DNA of 64,000 nucleotides from Acinetobacter sp. ANC 7912 (GCF_039862785.1 NZ_CP156795.1:806001-870000), one strand, 5' to 3'. Positions 18,307 through 26,970 are shown, numbered from the stretch's first letter. A program made the numbers and translations. Notes: a model not told the origin generated them from the sequence alone.

Positions 18307-19182
18307 ATGTTACAACAGCCACAGGTACAGGAATTTTTTGATGCGAATACCAATACCTTTAGTTATGTGGTCAGCGATGCTATCACACAGCAATGTGCCA
18401 TTATCGACAGCGTACTGGACTATGATGCTGCCTCTGCCAGCACCTCGACCACACATGCCGACCAGATCATTGCCTATGTGCAGGCACAGAATCTAACCGT
18501 TGAATGGATTCTGGAAACCCATGTGCATGCCGATCATTTAACCGCCTCACAATATCTAAAATCGGTGCTGGGCGGCAAGATTGCCATGAGCCATAAAATT
18601 TCGCTGGTGCAGGAAACCTTTAGCAGCATTTATAACCTCGACATCAAGCAGTTTAATGCCTTGCAGCCTTTTGACTATCTGTTTGAAGATGGTGAAGCTT
18701 TCAAAATTGGTCATCTGGATGCCTATAACATTCCAACTCCAGGACATACACCCGCCTGTCTCAGCTATGTGATTGGTGATGCCGTGTTTGTCGGTGATAC
18801 GCTATTTATGCCGGACTATGGTACGGCGCGTTGTGACTTTCCGCGTGGCAGTGCTGAAACCTTGTATGATTCGGTGCACAAACTTTTCCAGTTACCTGAC
18901 CAGACTCGGGTATTTCTGTGCCATGACTATTTACCCAAAGACCGTCAGCATTTTGTCTGCCAGACTGATATTCAGACCCAGAAAACCCAGAATATTCATA
19001 TCCGGCAGGGCATTAGCAAGGCTGAATTTGTCGAGATGCGCAACCAGCGTGATGCAGGCTTGAGTATGCCGAAACTGATTTTGCCTGCAATTCAGGTCAA
19101 TATGCGGGCTGGGCAGTTTCCTGAGCCAGAAGCCAATGGCACTTCCTATCTGAAATTACCGCTGAATTATTTTAAATCCTGA
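18307..19182 (+). CDS. Metallo-beta-lactamase fold persulfide dioxygenase (Blh/ETHE1-like)
   Basis: This 291-residue protein has the metal motif HVHADHLTA (about residues 62-70), PGHTPACLSY, GDTLFMPDYGTARCDFP and CHDY, the residue set of ETHE1/Blh persulfide dioxygenases. These oxidise glutathione persulfide to sulfite in the cytoplasm with one Fe(II). I start at 18307, where AGGGGGATAAGC gives a ribosome site; an upstream start at 18289 would overlap the preceding gene. Blh is regulated by BigR in Agrobacterium and Xylella, matching the operon here. No rhodanese domain is fused. Confidence 0.88.
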   Translation: MLQQPQVQEFFDANTNTFSYVVSDAITQQCAIIDSVLDYDAASASTSTTHADQIIAYVQAQNLTVEWILETHVHADHLTASQYLKSVLGGKIAMSHKISLVQETFSSIYNLDIKQFNALQPFDYLFEDGEAFKIGHLDAYNIPTPGHTPACLSYVIGDAVFVGDTLFMPDYGTARCDFPRGSAETLYDSVHKLFQLPDQTRVFLCHDYLPKDRQHFVCQTDIQTQKTQNIHIRQGISKAEFVEMRNQRDAGLSMPKLILPAIQVNMRAGQFPEPEANGTSYLKLPLNYFKS

Positions 19183-19495
19183 GTTCCATCCCTATTTTCC
19201 GCCGCAAGGCAAGGCACTTCCATGTACTCTTTAACTCGTTAAGTCCGGCAAGCCATCTTTGCGCTTGTCTGAAACGTTTTAAAAAGATTTACACCGTGAA
19301 AATGATGAATTTCGCATGAGTTTTCCATTGCGGACTGGAACTTTGCACGCCTGAAAAAAAGCTCAGGCAGATATCAAAGTCCTACAGATTTGCAACATTG
19401 TGAAAGTTGCGTACGACCTACACTACAAAATAAAGCCATTTCAGCTGCTTATGCTGAAGATTTCTCACCAACAAATTCAACAATAAGGTGATGAC
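19183..19495. other. 313-bp leader region of the cytochrome bd operon
   Basis: No gene is seen. A hairpin GCCTGA/TCAGGC (19349-19368) with an A-rich loop lies in the middle, and the region just before cydA carries AAGGTGATGAC as ribosome site. The promoter was not identified with confidence. Confidence 0.5.
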
Positions 19496-20935
19496 ATGGA
19501 TTTAGGTTTAACTGCGCTGGAACTGGCACGTATCCAATTTGCCTTTACTGTCTCCTTTCATATTATTTTCCCAGCGATTTCGATTGGCCTGGCCAGCTTT
19601 TTGGCGGTACTGGAATGGCGCTGGCTGAAAACCAATGATCCGGCTTACCGGGATCTGTTCAAGTTCTGGATCAAAATTTTCGCGCTGGCCTTTGGTATGG
19701 GTGTGGTCTCTGGCGTAGTGATGAGTTATCAATTCGGTACCAACTGGAGTGAATTTTCCCGTGTAGCCGGAAGTGTCACCGGGCCGTTGCTGACTTATGA
19801 AGTCTTAAGTGCTTTCTTTCTGGAAGCTGGTTTCCTTGGCATCATGCTGTTCGGCTGGGATCGGGTGGGACCTAGAACTCATTTTTTTTCCACTGTTATG
19901 GTGGCGATCGGCACCTGTATTTCTATGTTTTGGATTCTGTCTTCTAACAGCTGGATGCAGACCCCGCAGGGCTTCAGTATTGAAAATGGCCTTATTGTTC
20001 CACAGGACTGGTTTGCCATCGTTTTCAACCCTTCCTTTCCTTATCGGCTGGCACATATGGGCATTGCTGCTTTCCTGTCCTCAGCTTTGCTGGTACAGGG
20101 CGTGGCAGCCTGGCATTTGCTCAAAGGACGCCGGGATGCCTTGGTTAAAACCTCCTTTTCCATGGCCATGTGGATGATTTTGGTGTTGGCACCGTTACAA
20201 GTAATTGTGGGCGACTTTCATGGACTGAACACCCGTGAATATCAGCCAGCCAAGATTGCGGCAATTGAAGGACATTGGGAAACCAACCGTGGCGAAAGTA
20301 TGCCGCTGTATCTGTTCGGGATCCCGGATATGGAAGCCGAAGAAACCAAATATGCTATTGGTATTCCCAAATTGGGTAGCCTGATTCTGACGCATAGTAT
20401 GGATGGGGAAGTGCAGGGCCTAAAAGACTTTGCACCTGAAGACCGTCCAAACTCATTAGTAATCTTCTGGAGCTTCCGCATCATGGTGGGTTTGGGCGTG
20501 TTGATGCTCATCATGGCACTGGCAGGTCTGATCCTGCGTAAAACTGGGCGTTTTTATGAAGCGCAGTGGTTTCATCGCTTTGCCTTGATGATGGCACCTT
20601 CCGGATTTATTGCCTTACTCGCTGGCTGGTTTACTACAGAAGTCGGCCGTCAACCCTGGGTCGTTTATGGGGTAATGCGAACCCGGGATGCGCTGTCTCC
20701 GGTTTCTGCCGAGCAGGTCGGATTGACCCTAATTATTTTTGTACTGGTCTACTGCGTGGTATTTGGTGTCGGCATTTATTACATGCTGAAAATGATGCAC
20801 AAGGGACCAGAATTTATTCATGCCCGTCCGCATACTGAGGGTGAAGTCATCCGTGCGTCTAAACGTCCAATGAGTACTTTCGAGGAAAATGAAGAGGACG
20901 CGCGTGCTCAACGTGAGCAGGAGGATAACAAATGA
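19496..20935 (+). CDS. cydA: Cytochrome bd-type quinol oxidase subunit I, cyanide-insensitive (CIO) type
   Basis: This 479-residue membrane protein carries haems b558, b595 and d. It contains the conserved GRQPWVVYGVMRTRDALSPV segment, whose VYG..RT..A.SPV form is that of CIO (CioA) enzymes rather than E. coli CydA, and the Q loop is short. An axial His lies near the start (FTVSFHIIFPAIS), and the GWDRVGPRTH region is intact. The enzyme oxidises ubiquinol and reduces oxygen without pumping protons; this group tolerates cyanide and sulfide. It overlaps cydB by four bases. Confidence 0.92.
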   Translation: MDLGLTALELARIQFAFTVSFHIIFPAISIGLASFLAVLEWRWLKTNDPAYRDLFKFWIKIFALAFGMGVVSGVVMSYQFGTNWSEFSRVAGSVTGPLLTYEVLSAFFLEAGFLGIMLFGWDRVGPRTHFFSTVMVAIGTCISMFWILSSNSWMQTPQGFSIENGLIVPQDWFAIVFNPSFPYRLAHMGIAAFLSSALLVQGVAAWHLLKGRRDALVKTSFSMAMWMILVLAPLQVIVGDFHGLNTREYQPAKIAAIEGHWETNRGESMPLYLFGIPDMEAEETKYAIGIPKLGSLILTHSMDGEVQGLKDFAPEDRPNSLVIFWSFRIMVGLGVLMLIMALAGLILRKTGRFYEAQWFHRFALMMAPSGFIALLAGWFTTEVGRQPWVVYGVMRTRDALSPVSAEQVGLTLIIFVLVYCVVFGVGIYYMLKMMHKGPEFIHARPHTEGEVIRASKRPMSTFEENEEDARAQREQEDNK

Positions 20936-21936
20936 TTGATCTGTCGTTGATCTGGATTGCAATTATCGCGCTTGGTGTCCTGATGTATGTGGTGCTGGAT
21001 GGCTTTGACTTGGGCATCGGTATTCTGTTTCCTTTCTTTAAAGATCAGCATGAACGCGATGTGATGATGAATACCGTGGCACCCGTTTGGGATGGGAATG
21101 AAACCTGGATGGTACTCGGTGGAGCCGGGCTGTTTGCTGCCTTCCCGCTGGTCTATTCCACTGTGCTGTCCGCTCTATATATGCCAATTATCCTGATGGT
21201 GGTGTCACTGATTTTCCGTGGCGTTGCTTTTGAGTTTCGTTTTAAGGCACATCGGGGTAAACACTGGTGGGATGTAGCTTTTATTGGCGGTTCACTGCTG
21301 ACTTCTTTCCTGCAAGGGGTGATTCTCGGTGCTTATATTCAGGGGATTAAAACCACCAATGGTATTTATAGTGGTGGCGGGCTGGACTGGCTGACTCCAT
21401 TCTCTCTATTTACCGGTCTAGGTGTAGTGACCCTCTATGCAACGTTGGGCTGTGGCTGGCTGATCTTTAAAACCGACCATGAGCTGCAGGACAAGATGTT
21501 CAAGTTGATGCCTAAACTGATTATTGCCTTATTGTTTATATTTGGCGCCGTCAGTATTTATACTCCATTGGCTCATCAACAGATTGCAGAACGCTGGTTT
21601 AGTCAGCCGCAGATTTTCTATTTCAGTCCGGTGCCGATTCTGGTGTTGCTATTTACCTTTCTATCCTTGCGTGCCTGTAAACGCCGTCGCGAGTTCGCAC
21701 CGTTTATCTATATGCTGGCACTCGTAGTCCTAGCCTATACAGGATTTCTGATCAGTCTGTGGCCTTATATCATTCCGCCAACTGTGACGCTGTGGGAAGC
21801 TGCTGCACCGCAAAGCAGCCAACTTTTTACCCTGATTGGCGCACTAATCCTGATTCCGATTATCCTGTTTTATACCGGGCTGTCGTACTGGGTGTTCCGG
21901 GATAAAGTCCGGGTCGGTGATGAAGGTTATCATTAA
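20932..21936 (+). CDS. cydB: Cytochrome bd-type quinol oxidase subunit II (CioB-like)
   Basis: This 334-residue subunit has about eight or nine membrane helices. The N-terminal LDGFDLGIGILFPF and the WDGNETWMVLGGAGLFAAFP block are diagnostic of CydB/CioB. It pairs with the preceding subunit to hold the oxidase in the inner membrane. The ATG overlaps the cydA stop (ATGA), so translational coupling is likely. Confidence 0.94.
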   Translation: MIDLSLIWIAIIALGVLMYVVLDGFDLGIGILFPFFKDQHERDVMMNTVAPVWDGNETWMVLGGAGLFAAFPLVYSTVLSALYMPIILMVVSLIFRGVAFEFRFKAHRGKHWWDVAFIGGSLLTSFLQGVILGAYIQGIKTTNGIYSGGGLDWLTPFSLFTGLGVVTLYATLGCGWLIFKTDHELQDKMFKLMPKLIIALLFIFGAVSIYTPLAHQQIAERWFSQPQIFYFSPVPILVLLFTFLSLRACKRRREFAPFIYMLALVVLAYTGFLISLWPYIIPPTVTLWEAAAPQSSQLFTLIGALILIPIILFYTGLSYWVFRDKVRVGDEGYH

Positions 21937-21954
21937 GGCAGGGAGGTACGTGTG

Positions 21955-22062
21955 ATGAAATTGAATCAGGCGGGCTGGTTTATCCTACTCTGGCTCGGCG
22001 GTTTCCTGACCATGGTGATCATTGCCGGGATTTTCCGCTTCCTGCTACATCTAGCGTATTAA
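21955..22062 (+). CDS. DUF2474-type small membrane protein of the CIO oxidase (CydX-like role)
   Basis: This 35-residue protein was found by hand, 18 bases after cydB. It starts MKLNQAGWFILLWLGG and has one hydrophobic helix (about residues 8-31). GGGAGGTACGT provides a ribosome site. Short DUF2474 proteins with a LW..G motif and a single helix usually follow CIO-type cydB genes. By analogy with CydX of E. coli it may stabilise the haem core, but that is inferred. A GTG one codon earlier is possible. The strong terminator downstream makes it the last gene of the operon. Confidence 0.8.
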   Translation: MKLNQAGWFILLWLGGFLTMVIIAGIFRFLLHLAY

Positions 22063-22080
22063 GCGAAAGTAAAATTCTAC

Positions 22081-22117
22081 CCAATAAAAAACCTCCTTGA
22101 TGGAGGTTTTTTATTGG
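22081..22117. terminator. Bidirectional terminator after the cyd operon
   Basis: A perfect 16-bp inverted repeat (arms 22081-22096 and 22102-22117, loop TTGAT) has a GC core CCTCC/GGAGG flanked by A and T runs, so it can act on both strands. Confidence 0.92.
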
Positions 22118-22202
22118 ACTGCCATTCATTCAAAAGAACATTTAGCAAGTCGAGTATTGTGAGGGGAAAGAACAATCACAACATTTGATTGAATTCGGAA
22201 AA

Positions 22203-22397
22203 TTACAGCTCTTTCCAGACCTCGTTTTGGTCTTTAAGGGAAACCGTGAAATTAAACTGGTTGTCTGTAGTCACCAACAGGCTGGTTGGTGTTTGCATAA
22301 CTACTTTCAGCACTGTGCCTTCTTCAAACACCAGTGGTGTGCAATTTTCCTTTTCCAAGGTAACTGGTTTTAGTAGTTCAATGACAGAGCTTTCCAT
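22203..22397 (-). CDS. Small protein of unknown function
   Basis: This is a 64-residue soluble protein starting MESSVIELLKP, with GGGGA placed 7 bases before the ATG on the minus strand; that fixes the start at 22397 rather than further upstream. The sequence has alternating hydrophobic and polar residues suggestive of a small beta-rich domain (TVLKVVMQTPTSLLVTTD). I do not recognise a family. It converges on the cyd operon and lies next to the left end of the IS605-type element. Confidence 0.6.
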   Translation of the reverse strand: MESSVIELLKPVTLEKENCTPLVFEEGTVLKVVMQTPTSLLVTTDNQFNFTVSLKDQNEVWKEL

Positions 22398-22503
22398 GAT
22401 GTATTCCCCAAGCTTCAATTGTTCGTATTTTCGTTTAAGAATAACATAGTTTATCGTTATTTTTTATACCTATTTGCTTTATCCCTTTAGCCGTAAAACC
22501 TCG

Positions 22504-23891
22504 CCCTTCAGGCATAGGTATCTACACAATTTCCATGTTTTGCGTTAAATTGAAGAGCATGCTCTTCAATTTTAACATCTCTCGCTTAGATCAGCGCCTT
22601 GTCAAACGTTACAACAACCTCGTTCAACTCAATATGAATCCTCTTGCTTCACTTGCTCCTGCAATCAAAGATATTGCCTCTGCTCAAAAAAATAGTTTCG
22701 CAACGACGCAAGCTGTATGGCGGTTTTTAAATAATGATAAAATCTCATTTAAACAATTAAATGAACCTATTCAAAAACTTACTTGTGATCAGATTAAGAC
22801 ATCGCTGCATCGTTATGCTTTAGTTATTCATGATTGGTCACAAATCCAATATGTGACACATCGTAATAAAACCCAAAAACTCCAAAGGACACATCAGTAC
22901 GACTCAGGCTATGAATTACAAACGAGCTTACTTGTTGATGCTGCTTCTGGACTACCTGTTGCTCCATTAGCTCAGACCCTTTCTAGTGCTTCAGGTTGCT
23001 ATTCGACATTCAATGAGCAACAGACCGAACGTAAAACCCATTTAGACTCCCTTTCTGAACAAATTCAAAAAGTTGAACAGTTTCCTCTTGATAAAACCTG
23101 CGTACATATTATTGATCGTGAAGGAGATTCCATTGCTCATCTCAGGGAATTAAGCAGTCATGGTTTTCAATGGCTTATTCGAGCAAAGGAAGGAAATCGG
23201 ATTGAGCATCAGGGTGAAATATGTAAAGTTGGAGAAGTTGCTGAACGTATCGAAATACAGCAAGTGAAACCCATTTCTTATAAGGGTAATCAACATATGC
23301 TTTATGTTGGAGAAACCAATGTTCGGCTTACCCGTGCTGCAAAATCAAATAAAAAAGATTGTTTAGGTCAAAGAGTTGCTCCTCAGAAAGGTGCTGCAAT
23401 TGAGGCTAGACTGATTATTGCGGTGGTTAAAGATATTAATGAAAAGACAGTTGCAAGATGGTCATTGATCAGTAATGTACCAACTGAGATTACCGCAGTA
23501 GAACTGACGACTTGGTATTACTGGCGTTGGTCAATCGAATGTTATTTCAAACTTCTCAAGCAAGCAGGCCATGATATTGAGTCATGGCTTCAGACTACGC
23601 CAGAAGCGATTTTAAGGCGTTTGCTAATCAGTTGTATGGCTTGTGTGTTGACGTGGAGAGTACAGCGTTGTACAGATGAACAAAATCAGAAAGTCCGTGC
23701 ATTTTTGACTAGACTTTCAGGTAGACAACAGAAAAGAGGCAAGGTAGAGAGTGCGCCTGCCATATTGGCAGGACTCTCGATTTTACTAAATACTCTTCAA
23801 CTGCTCTCAGAATATTCAATAGATGAACTGAATGAAATCGCAACTATTGCACTAGGTACCTAAAGATGTGTAGATACCTATGCCCTTCAGG
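22504..23891 (+). mobile_element. IS4-family (Tn5/IS50-like) element with 9-bp target duplication
   Basis: The element proper is 22513-23882, 1370 bp. The inverted repeats CATAGGTATCTACACA (left) and its complement (right) match perfectly over 16 bp. Both flanks read CCCTTCAGG (22504-22512 and 23883-23891), a 9-bp direct duplication, the length made by Tn5-like IS4 members. The target was the loop side of the left-end hairpin of the surrounding IS605-type element, so this is a nested, younger insertion. Confidence 0.95.
22535..23863 (+). CDS. IS4-family transposase (Tn5-like branch)
   Basis: This 442-residue DDE transposase has the YREK signature in WYYWRWSIECYFKLLKQAG (Y-x2-R-x3-E-x6-K), with the first catalytic Asp in VIHDWSQIQY and the second in HIIDREGDSIAHL. 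The N-terminal Tn5-type region shows FATTQAVWRFLNN. The frame is intact. The ATG at 22559 is an alternative start. The gene fills nearly all of its element. Confidence 0.92.
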   Translation: MFCVKLKSMLFNFNISRLDQRLVKRYNNLVQLNMNPLASLAPAIKDIASAQKNSFATTQAVWRFLNNDKISFKQLNEPIQKLTCDQIKTSLHRYALVIHDWSQIQYVTHRNKTQKLQRTHQYDSGYELQTSLLVDAASGLPVAPLAQTLSSASGCYSTFNEQQTERKTHLDSLSEQIQKVEQFPLDKTCVHIIDREGDSIAHLRELSSHGFQWLIRAKEGNRIEHQGEICKVGEVAERIEIQQVKPISYKGNQHMLYVGETNVRLTRAAKSNKKDCLGQRVAPQKGAAIEARLIIAVVKDINEKTVARWSLISNVPTEITAVELTTWYYWRWSIECYFKLLKQAGHDIESWLQTTPEAILRRLLISCMACVLTWRVQRCTDEQNQKVRAFLTRLSGRQQKRGKVESAPAILAGLSILLNTLQLLSEYSIDELNEIATIALGT

Positions 23892-23947
23892 GCGGGGATA
23901 TAAGGCTGCAATCCGCTAGTCCCCCTTGTGGGGATTAGCTAGGATTG

Positions 23948-24361
23948 CTAATGCGGTGTTTGCTGTTGTTGGATATATTGTTTAATAATCCCAATGGGAG
24001 CACCTCCACACGATGCAGCGAAATAACTAGGCGACCACAAAGCATTCCCCCATAATTTGTTTTTAATTTCAGGGTGTTTAGTTCTTAAAATACGACTAGA
24101 TGCACCTTTTAGGCTGTTAACCAAGCTAGAAATAGCTACTTTTGGTGGATAGTTCACAAGTAAATGAACATGATCATGCTCACCATCAAATTCTACCAAC
24201 TTAGCTTCAAAGTCTAAGCAAATGCGCTTGAATACTTCATTCATAGTTTCGAGCATAGCTTTGGTAAAAACATCTCTACGATATTTAGCCACAAAGACTA
24301 AATGAACGTGCATATTAAAAACACAGTGACGACCTGTTCTAATCTCTTGACTATTATCCAT
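23948..24361 (-). CDS. tnpA: IS200/IS605 transposase TnpA (Y1 HUH)
   Basis: This 137-residue single-strand DNA transposase has the HUH pair in GEHDHVHLLVNYPP and the catalytic tyrosine in GIIKQYIQQQ. It nicks and joins the element's left and right ends. I start at the ATG at 24361 (MDNSQEIRTG); a longer reading would overlap tnpB. The protein is complete, but its left-end substrate is now split by the IS4 insertion. Confidence 0.92.
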   Translation of the reverse strand: MDNSQEIRTGRHCVFNMHVHLVFVAKYRRDVFTKAMLETMNEVFKRICLDFEAKLVEFDGEHDHVHLLVNYPPKVAISSLVNSLKGASSRILRTKHPEIKNKLWGNALWSPSYFAASCGGAPIGIIKQYIQQQQTPH

Positions 24362-24381
24362 AGACCAAATATATTTTAGTG

Positions 24382-25440
24382 ATGAAGACACTTAAATTAC
24401 GCATAAAAGACAAACATTGCAAGGTGCTAGACCAATTGGCATCTGAAGTTAATTTTGTCTGGAACTATGTCAATGATTTGTGTTTTAAACACTTGCAAAG
24501 AAAACAACAATTCTTTTCAGCTTACGATATTGCTAAATACACGAAAGGTACATCAAAAGAGTGCAATTTGCACAGCCAAACCATACAGGCAGTTGCGGAA
24601 GAATTAGTTACTCGAAGAAAGCAATTTAAAAAAGCCAAGCTAAAATGGCGTGTCAGTAACAAAAAAAATGCTAGACGTTCTCTCGGTTGGATTCCATTTA
24701 AAAAAGTGGCGGTGAAATATGCCGATGGGTATGTCCAATACGGCAAGCATCAATTCAAGCTATGGGACAGTTACGGACTAAGTAAATACAATGTTAAAAC
24801 AGGCTCGTTTGTCGAGGATAGCCGAGGGCGTTGGTATGTATGTCTTGTGGTTGATTCAATTAAAACAGAGAAAACCACCGCTAAAACCTCAATTGGCATT
24901 GATCTAGGACTCAAAGACCTTGCGACTTGCTCAGATGGTGTAAAGTTCAAAGCGCCTAAAATCTATCGTCAATATGAACAAAAACTTGGTATTGCTCAAA
25001 GAGCAAGAAATAAAAAACGTGTCAAAGCGATTCATGCCAAGATCAAAAATCTACGTCAAAATATGCTGCATCAATTCAGTCATAAACTGGTGAATGAACA
25101 TGCAGCCATCTTCGTTGGTAATGTGAATGCCAAAGCATTGGCACAGACAAAATTAGCTAAGTCTGTACTCGATGCAGGTTGGACGACCTTAAGAACCATG
25201 CTCAAGTATAAATGCGAGAACGCAGGGGTATGGTATGAAGAAGTCAATGAAGCCTATACCACCCAAACTTGCTCGTGCTGCGGCTCACGCTCCAGTAGTC
25301 TGAAAGGTAGAGCAGGACTTGGAATAAGAGAATGGCAGTGTGTGGAGTGCGGTACATTCCACGATAGAGATATAAACTCAGCACTGAATATTCTTGCGCT
25401 CGGACATGGGCGTCTCGCAGGAGGAATCTCCGTCCTTTAG
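24382..25440 (+). CDS. tnpB: TnpB RNA-guided nuclease with non-canonical RuvC-II site
   Basis: This 352-residue RuvC-like nuclease, ancestor group of Cas12, has the first catalytic Asp in GIDLGLKDLA (about residue 174). The zinc ribbon is CSCCG...CVECG, and the last acidic motif is HDRDINSALNIL (about residues 327-338). At the RuvC-II position, where most TnpBs have Glu in a V-x-E-D-L context, this protein has IFVGNVNAKAL (Gly, about residue 246). A glutamate occurs later in EVNEAYTTQTC (about residue 290), which may replace it. It should use a right-end RNA to cut donor sites and keep the element in place. GTG at 24379 is an alternative start. Confidence 0.88.
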   Translation: MKTLKLRIKDKHCKVLDQLASEVNFVWNYVNDLCFKHLQRKQQFFSAYDIAKYTKGTSKECNLHSQTIQAVAEELVTRRKQFKKAKLKWRVSNKKNARRSLGWIPFKKVAVKYADGYVQYGKHQFKLWDSYGLSKYNVKTGSFVEDSRGRWYVCLVVDSIKTEKTTAKTSIGIDLGLKDLATCSDGVKFKAPKIYRQYEQKLGIAQRARNKKRVKAIHAKIKNLRQNMLHQFSHKLVNEHAAIFVGNVNAKALAQTKLAKSVLDAGWTTLRTMLKYKCENAGVWYEEVNEAYTTQTCSCCGSRSSSLKGRAGLGIREWQCVECGTFHDRDINSALNILALGHGRLAGGISVL

Positions 25441-25457
25441 GTCGGAGAGGATGTCAA
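25395..25457 (+). ncRNA. Probable omega RNA region / right end of the IS605-type element
   Basis: TnpB guide RNAs derive from the 3' end of tnpB and the element's right end. Here the last ~45 bases of tnpB and the following hairpin TCTCCG...CGGAGA lead to TCAA at 25454-25457; sequence beyond that would be the guide. The start of the RNA cannot be set by reading. Confidence 0.5.
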
Positions 25458-25758
25458 AGATACAAAGTCATAAAGTTTAGAATAATTGATTTGGGACGTA
25501 CGTATAAATGAGGTACTAATATGTTAGTTATTGTTTATGCTCGTATTTTATTCTAAAAATGATATATTGCATGAGTTTTCAAGACATTGGCCACGTGAAT
25601 TATTATCTTTCGTACCAGGTACTTTAAAAATAACGTGTTTTCCAGCAGAGATTATTTAATAATACCGTAACAACTGCACTGAGCTGCAAAACATTACAGC
25701 ATAATACGCAGCGATTTCTTGACCTGTGGTCTACAAAAATAAGGAGCATGCAAAGGAC
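25458..25758. other. 301-bp spacer before the SbmA-like gene
   Basis: It is AT-rich with no gene. A short palindrome GACCTGTGGTC (25721-25731 region) lies close to the sbmA-like start and could be regulatory. Confidence 0.4.
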
Positions 25759-26952
25759 ATGTTTAAGTCTTTCTTTCCGAAACCCCTCTGGTTTTTTCTC
25801 AGCGTGGTGATCTGGTTTTTTATCAACCTCGCGATCTGGCATTCCGGTGGTTCCGGCTGGGGCAGCTATGTGGGGTTTAGTGAAGGTTATCATGAAGCGA
25901 CATTGGCGATTGATATCAGCCGGTTCTGGTCGCAAAAATTCTTGTGGTTTTATCTGTGGTTCCTGACCGCGACAGCCTTGTTTGCAGGATTTTGGTATGT
26001 GGTGGCACGTCATCCCTGGCAGCGCTGGTCGGTCTGGGGCTCAGCCTTTATCCTGTTTAATATCTGGTTTGGCGTTCAGGTCAATGTAGTGCTGAATGAG
26101 TGGTACAGCCCGTTCTATGACCAGATTCAGAAGATGTTGACCAGTGGTGGTGGCGATGTCGGACTATTGTATCAGGGGGCATTGACCTTTATTTATATCG
26201 CGATGATTTATGTGACCTTGGCGGTATTTAACATGTTCTTTGTCAGCCACTATGTATTCCGTTGGCGTACGGCAATGAACGATTATTACACCTCGTTCTG
26301 GGAAAAACTGCGCCATATTGAAGGGGCTTCACAGCGTATTCAGGAAGATACCATGCGCTTTGCCCGTAGTACTGAAGAGTTGGGCGTATCCTTTATTGAA
26401 TCCTTTATGCTGCTAATGGCCTTCCTGCCAGTGCTGTACAAGCTGTCCAGTCATGTCACCATTTTGCCGATCGTGGGGCATGTCGATCATGCCTTGATGT
26501 GGGCATCACTGGGTTGGGCCGTTCTGGGCACGGTGATCCTGATGGTAGTGGGGATGAAACTGCCTGGTCTGGAATTTAACAACCAGAAGGTGGAAGCGGC
26601 TTACCGGAAGGAACTGGTCTATGGTGAAGATTATGCCGAACGTGCTCAGCCACTGACCTTAAAAGAACTGTTTGGACGGGTGCGCTGGAACTATTTCCGC
26701 TTGTATTTCCACTATGCCTATTTCAACATGGTACGGATCTGGTATTTGCAGCTGGACAATATCTATGGTCTGTTTGTGCTGTTCCCGAGCATTGCAGCAG
26801 GGACGATTACTTTAGGTTTGATGATGCAGATTCTGAATGTATTTAACAAAGTACGTGAATCATTCCAGTATTTGATTTTGTCTTGGCCGAAAATTATCGA
26901 ACTGCTATCGATCTATAAACGTTTGAAAGCATTTGAATCGCATATCCATTAA
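25759..26952 (+). CDS. sbmA: SbmA/BacA-family peptide-antibiotic transporter
   Basis: This 397-residue inner-membrane protein starts MFKSFFPKPLWFF, matching the E. coli SbmA N terminus. It has about seven or eight membrane helices and the family stretches YVFRWRTAMNDYY and QRIQEDTMRFARSTEELG. SbmA dimers import proline-rich peptides, microcins, bleomycin and peptide nucleic acids using the proton gradient, and no ABC ATPase domain is attached. I start at 25759 rather than 25726 because of that N-terminal match; AAAGGA is close to it. A terminator follows. Confidence 0.9.
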   Translation: MFKSFFPKPLWFFLSVVIWFFINLAIWHSGGSGWGSYVGFSEGYHEATLAIDISRFWSQKFLWFYLWFLTATALFAGFWYVVARHPWQRWSVWGSAFILFNIWFGVQVNVVLNEWYSPFYDQIQKMLTSGGGDVGLLYQGALTFIYIAMIYVTLAVFNMFFVSHYVFRWRTAMNDYYTSFWEKLRHIEGASQRIQEDTMRFARSTEELGVSFIESFMLLMAFLPVLYKLSSHVTILPIVGHVDHALMWASLGWAVLGTVILMVVGMKLPGLEFNNQKVEAAYRKELVYGEDYAERAQPLTLKELFGRVRWNYFRLYFHYAYFNMVRIWYLQLDNIYGLFVLFPSIAAGTITLGLMMQILNVFNKVRESFQYLILSWPKIIELLSIYKRLKAFESHIH

Positions 26953-26970
26953 TCGGTGCAGATTCATTTT

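Larger units (their letters stand above)
22487..25457. mobile_element. IS200/IS605-family element (tnpA-tnpB), interrupted by an IS4-family element
   Basis: The element carries divergent tnpA and tnpB and subterminal DNA hairpins in place of inverted repeats. The left-end hairpin, once the inserted IS4 copy is removed, reads CCTCGCCCTTCAGGGCGGGG. The right end has TCTCCG..TTTAGG..CGGAGA (about 25425-25447) followed ten bases later by TCAA (25454-25457), a tetranucleotide at which IS605-type right ends are cut. The exact left cleavage point is not certain; I place it just upstream of the hairpin. Transposition would be by single-strand peel-and-paste. Confidence 0.8.
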
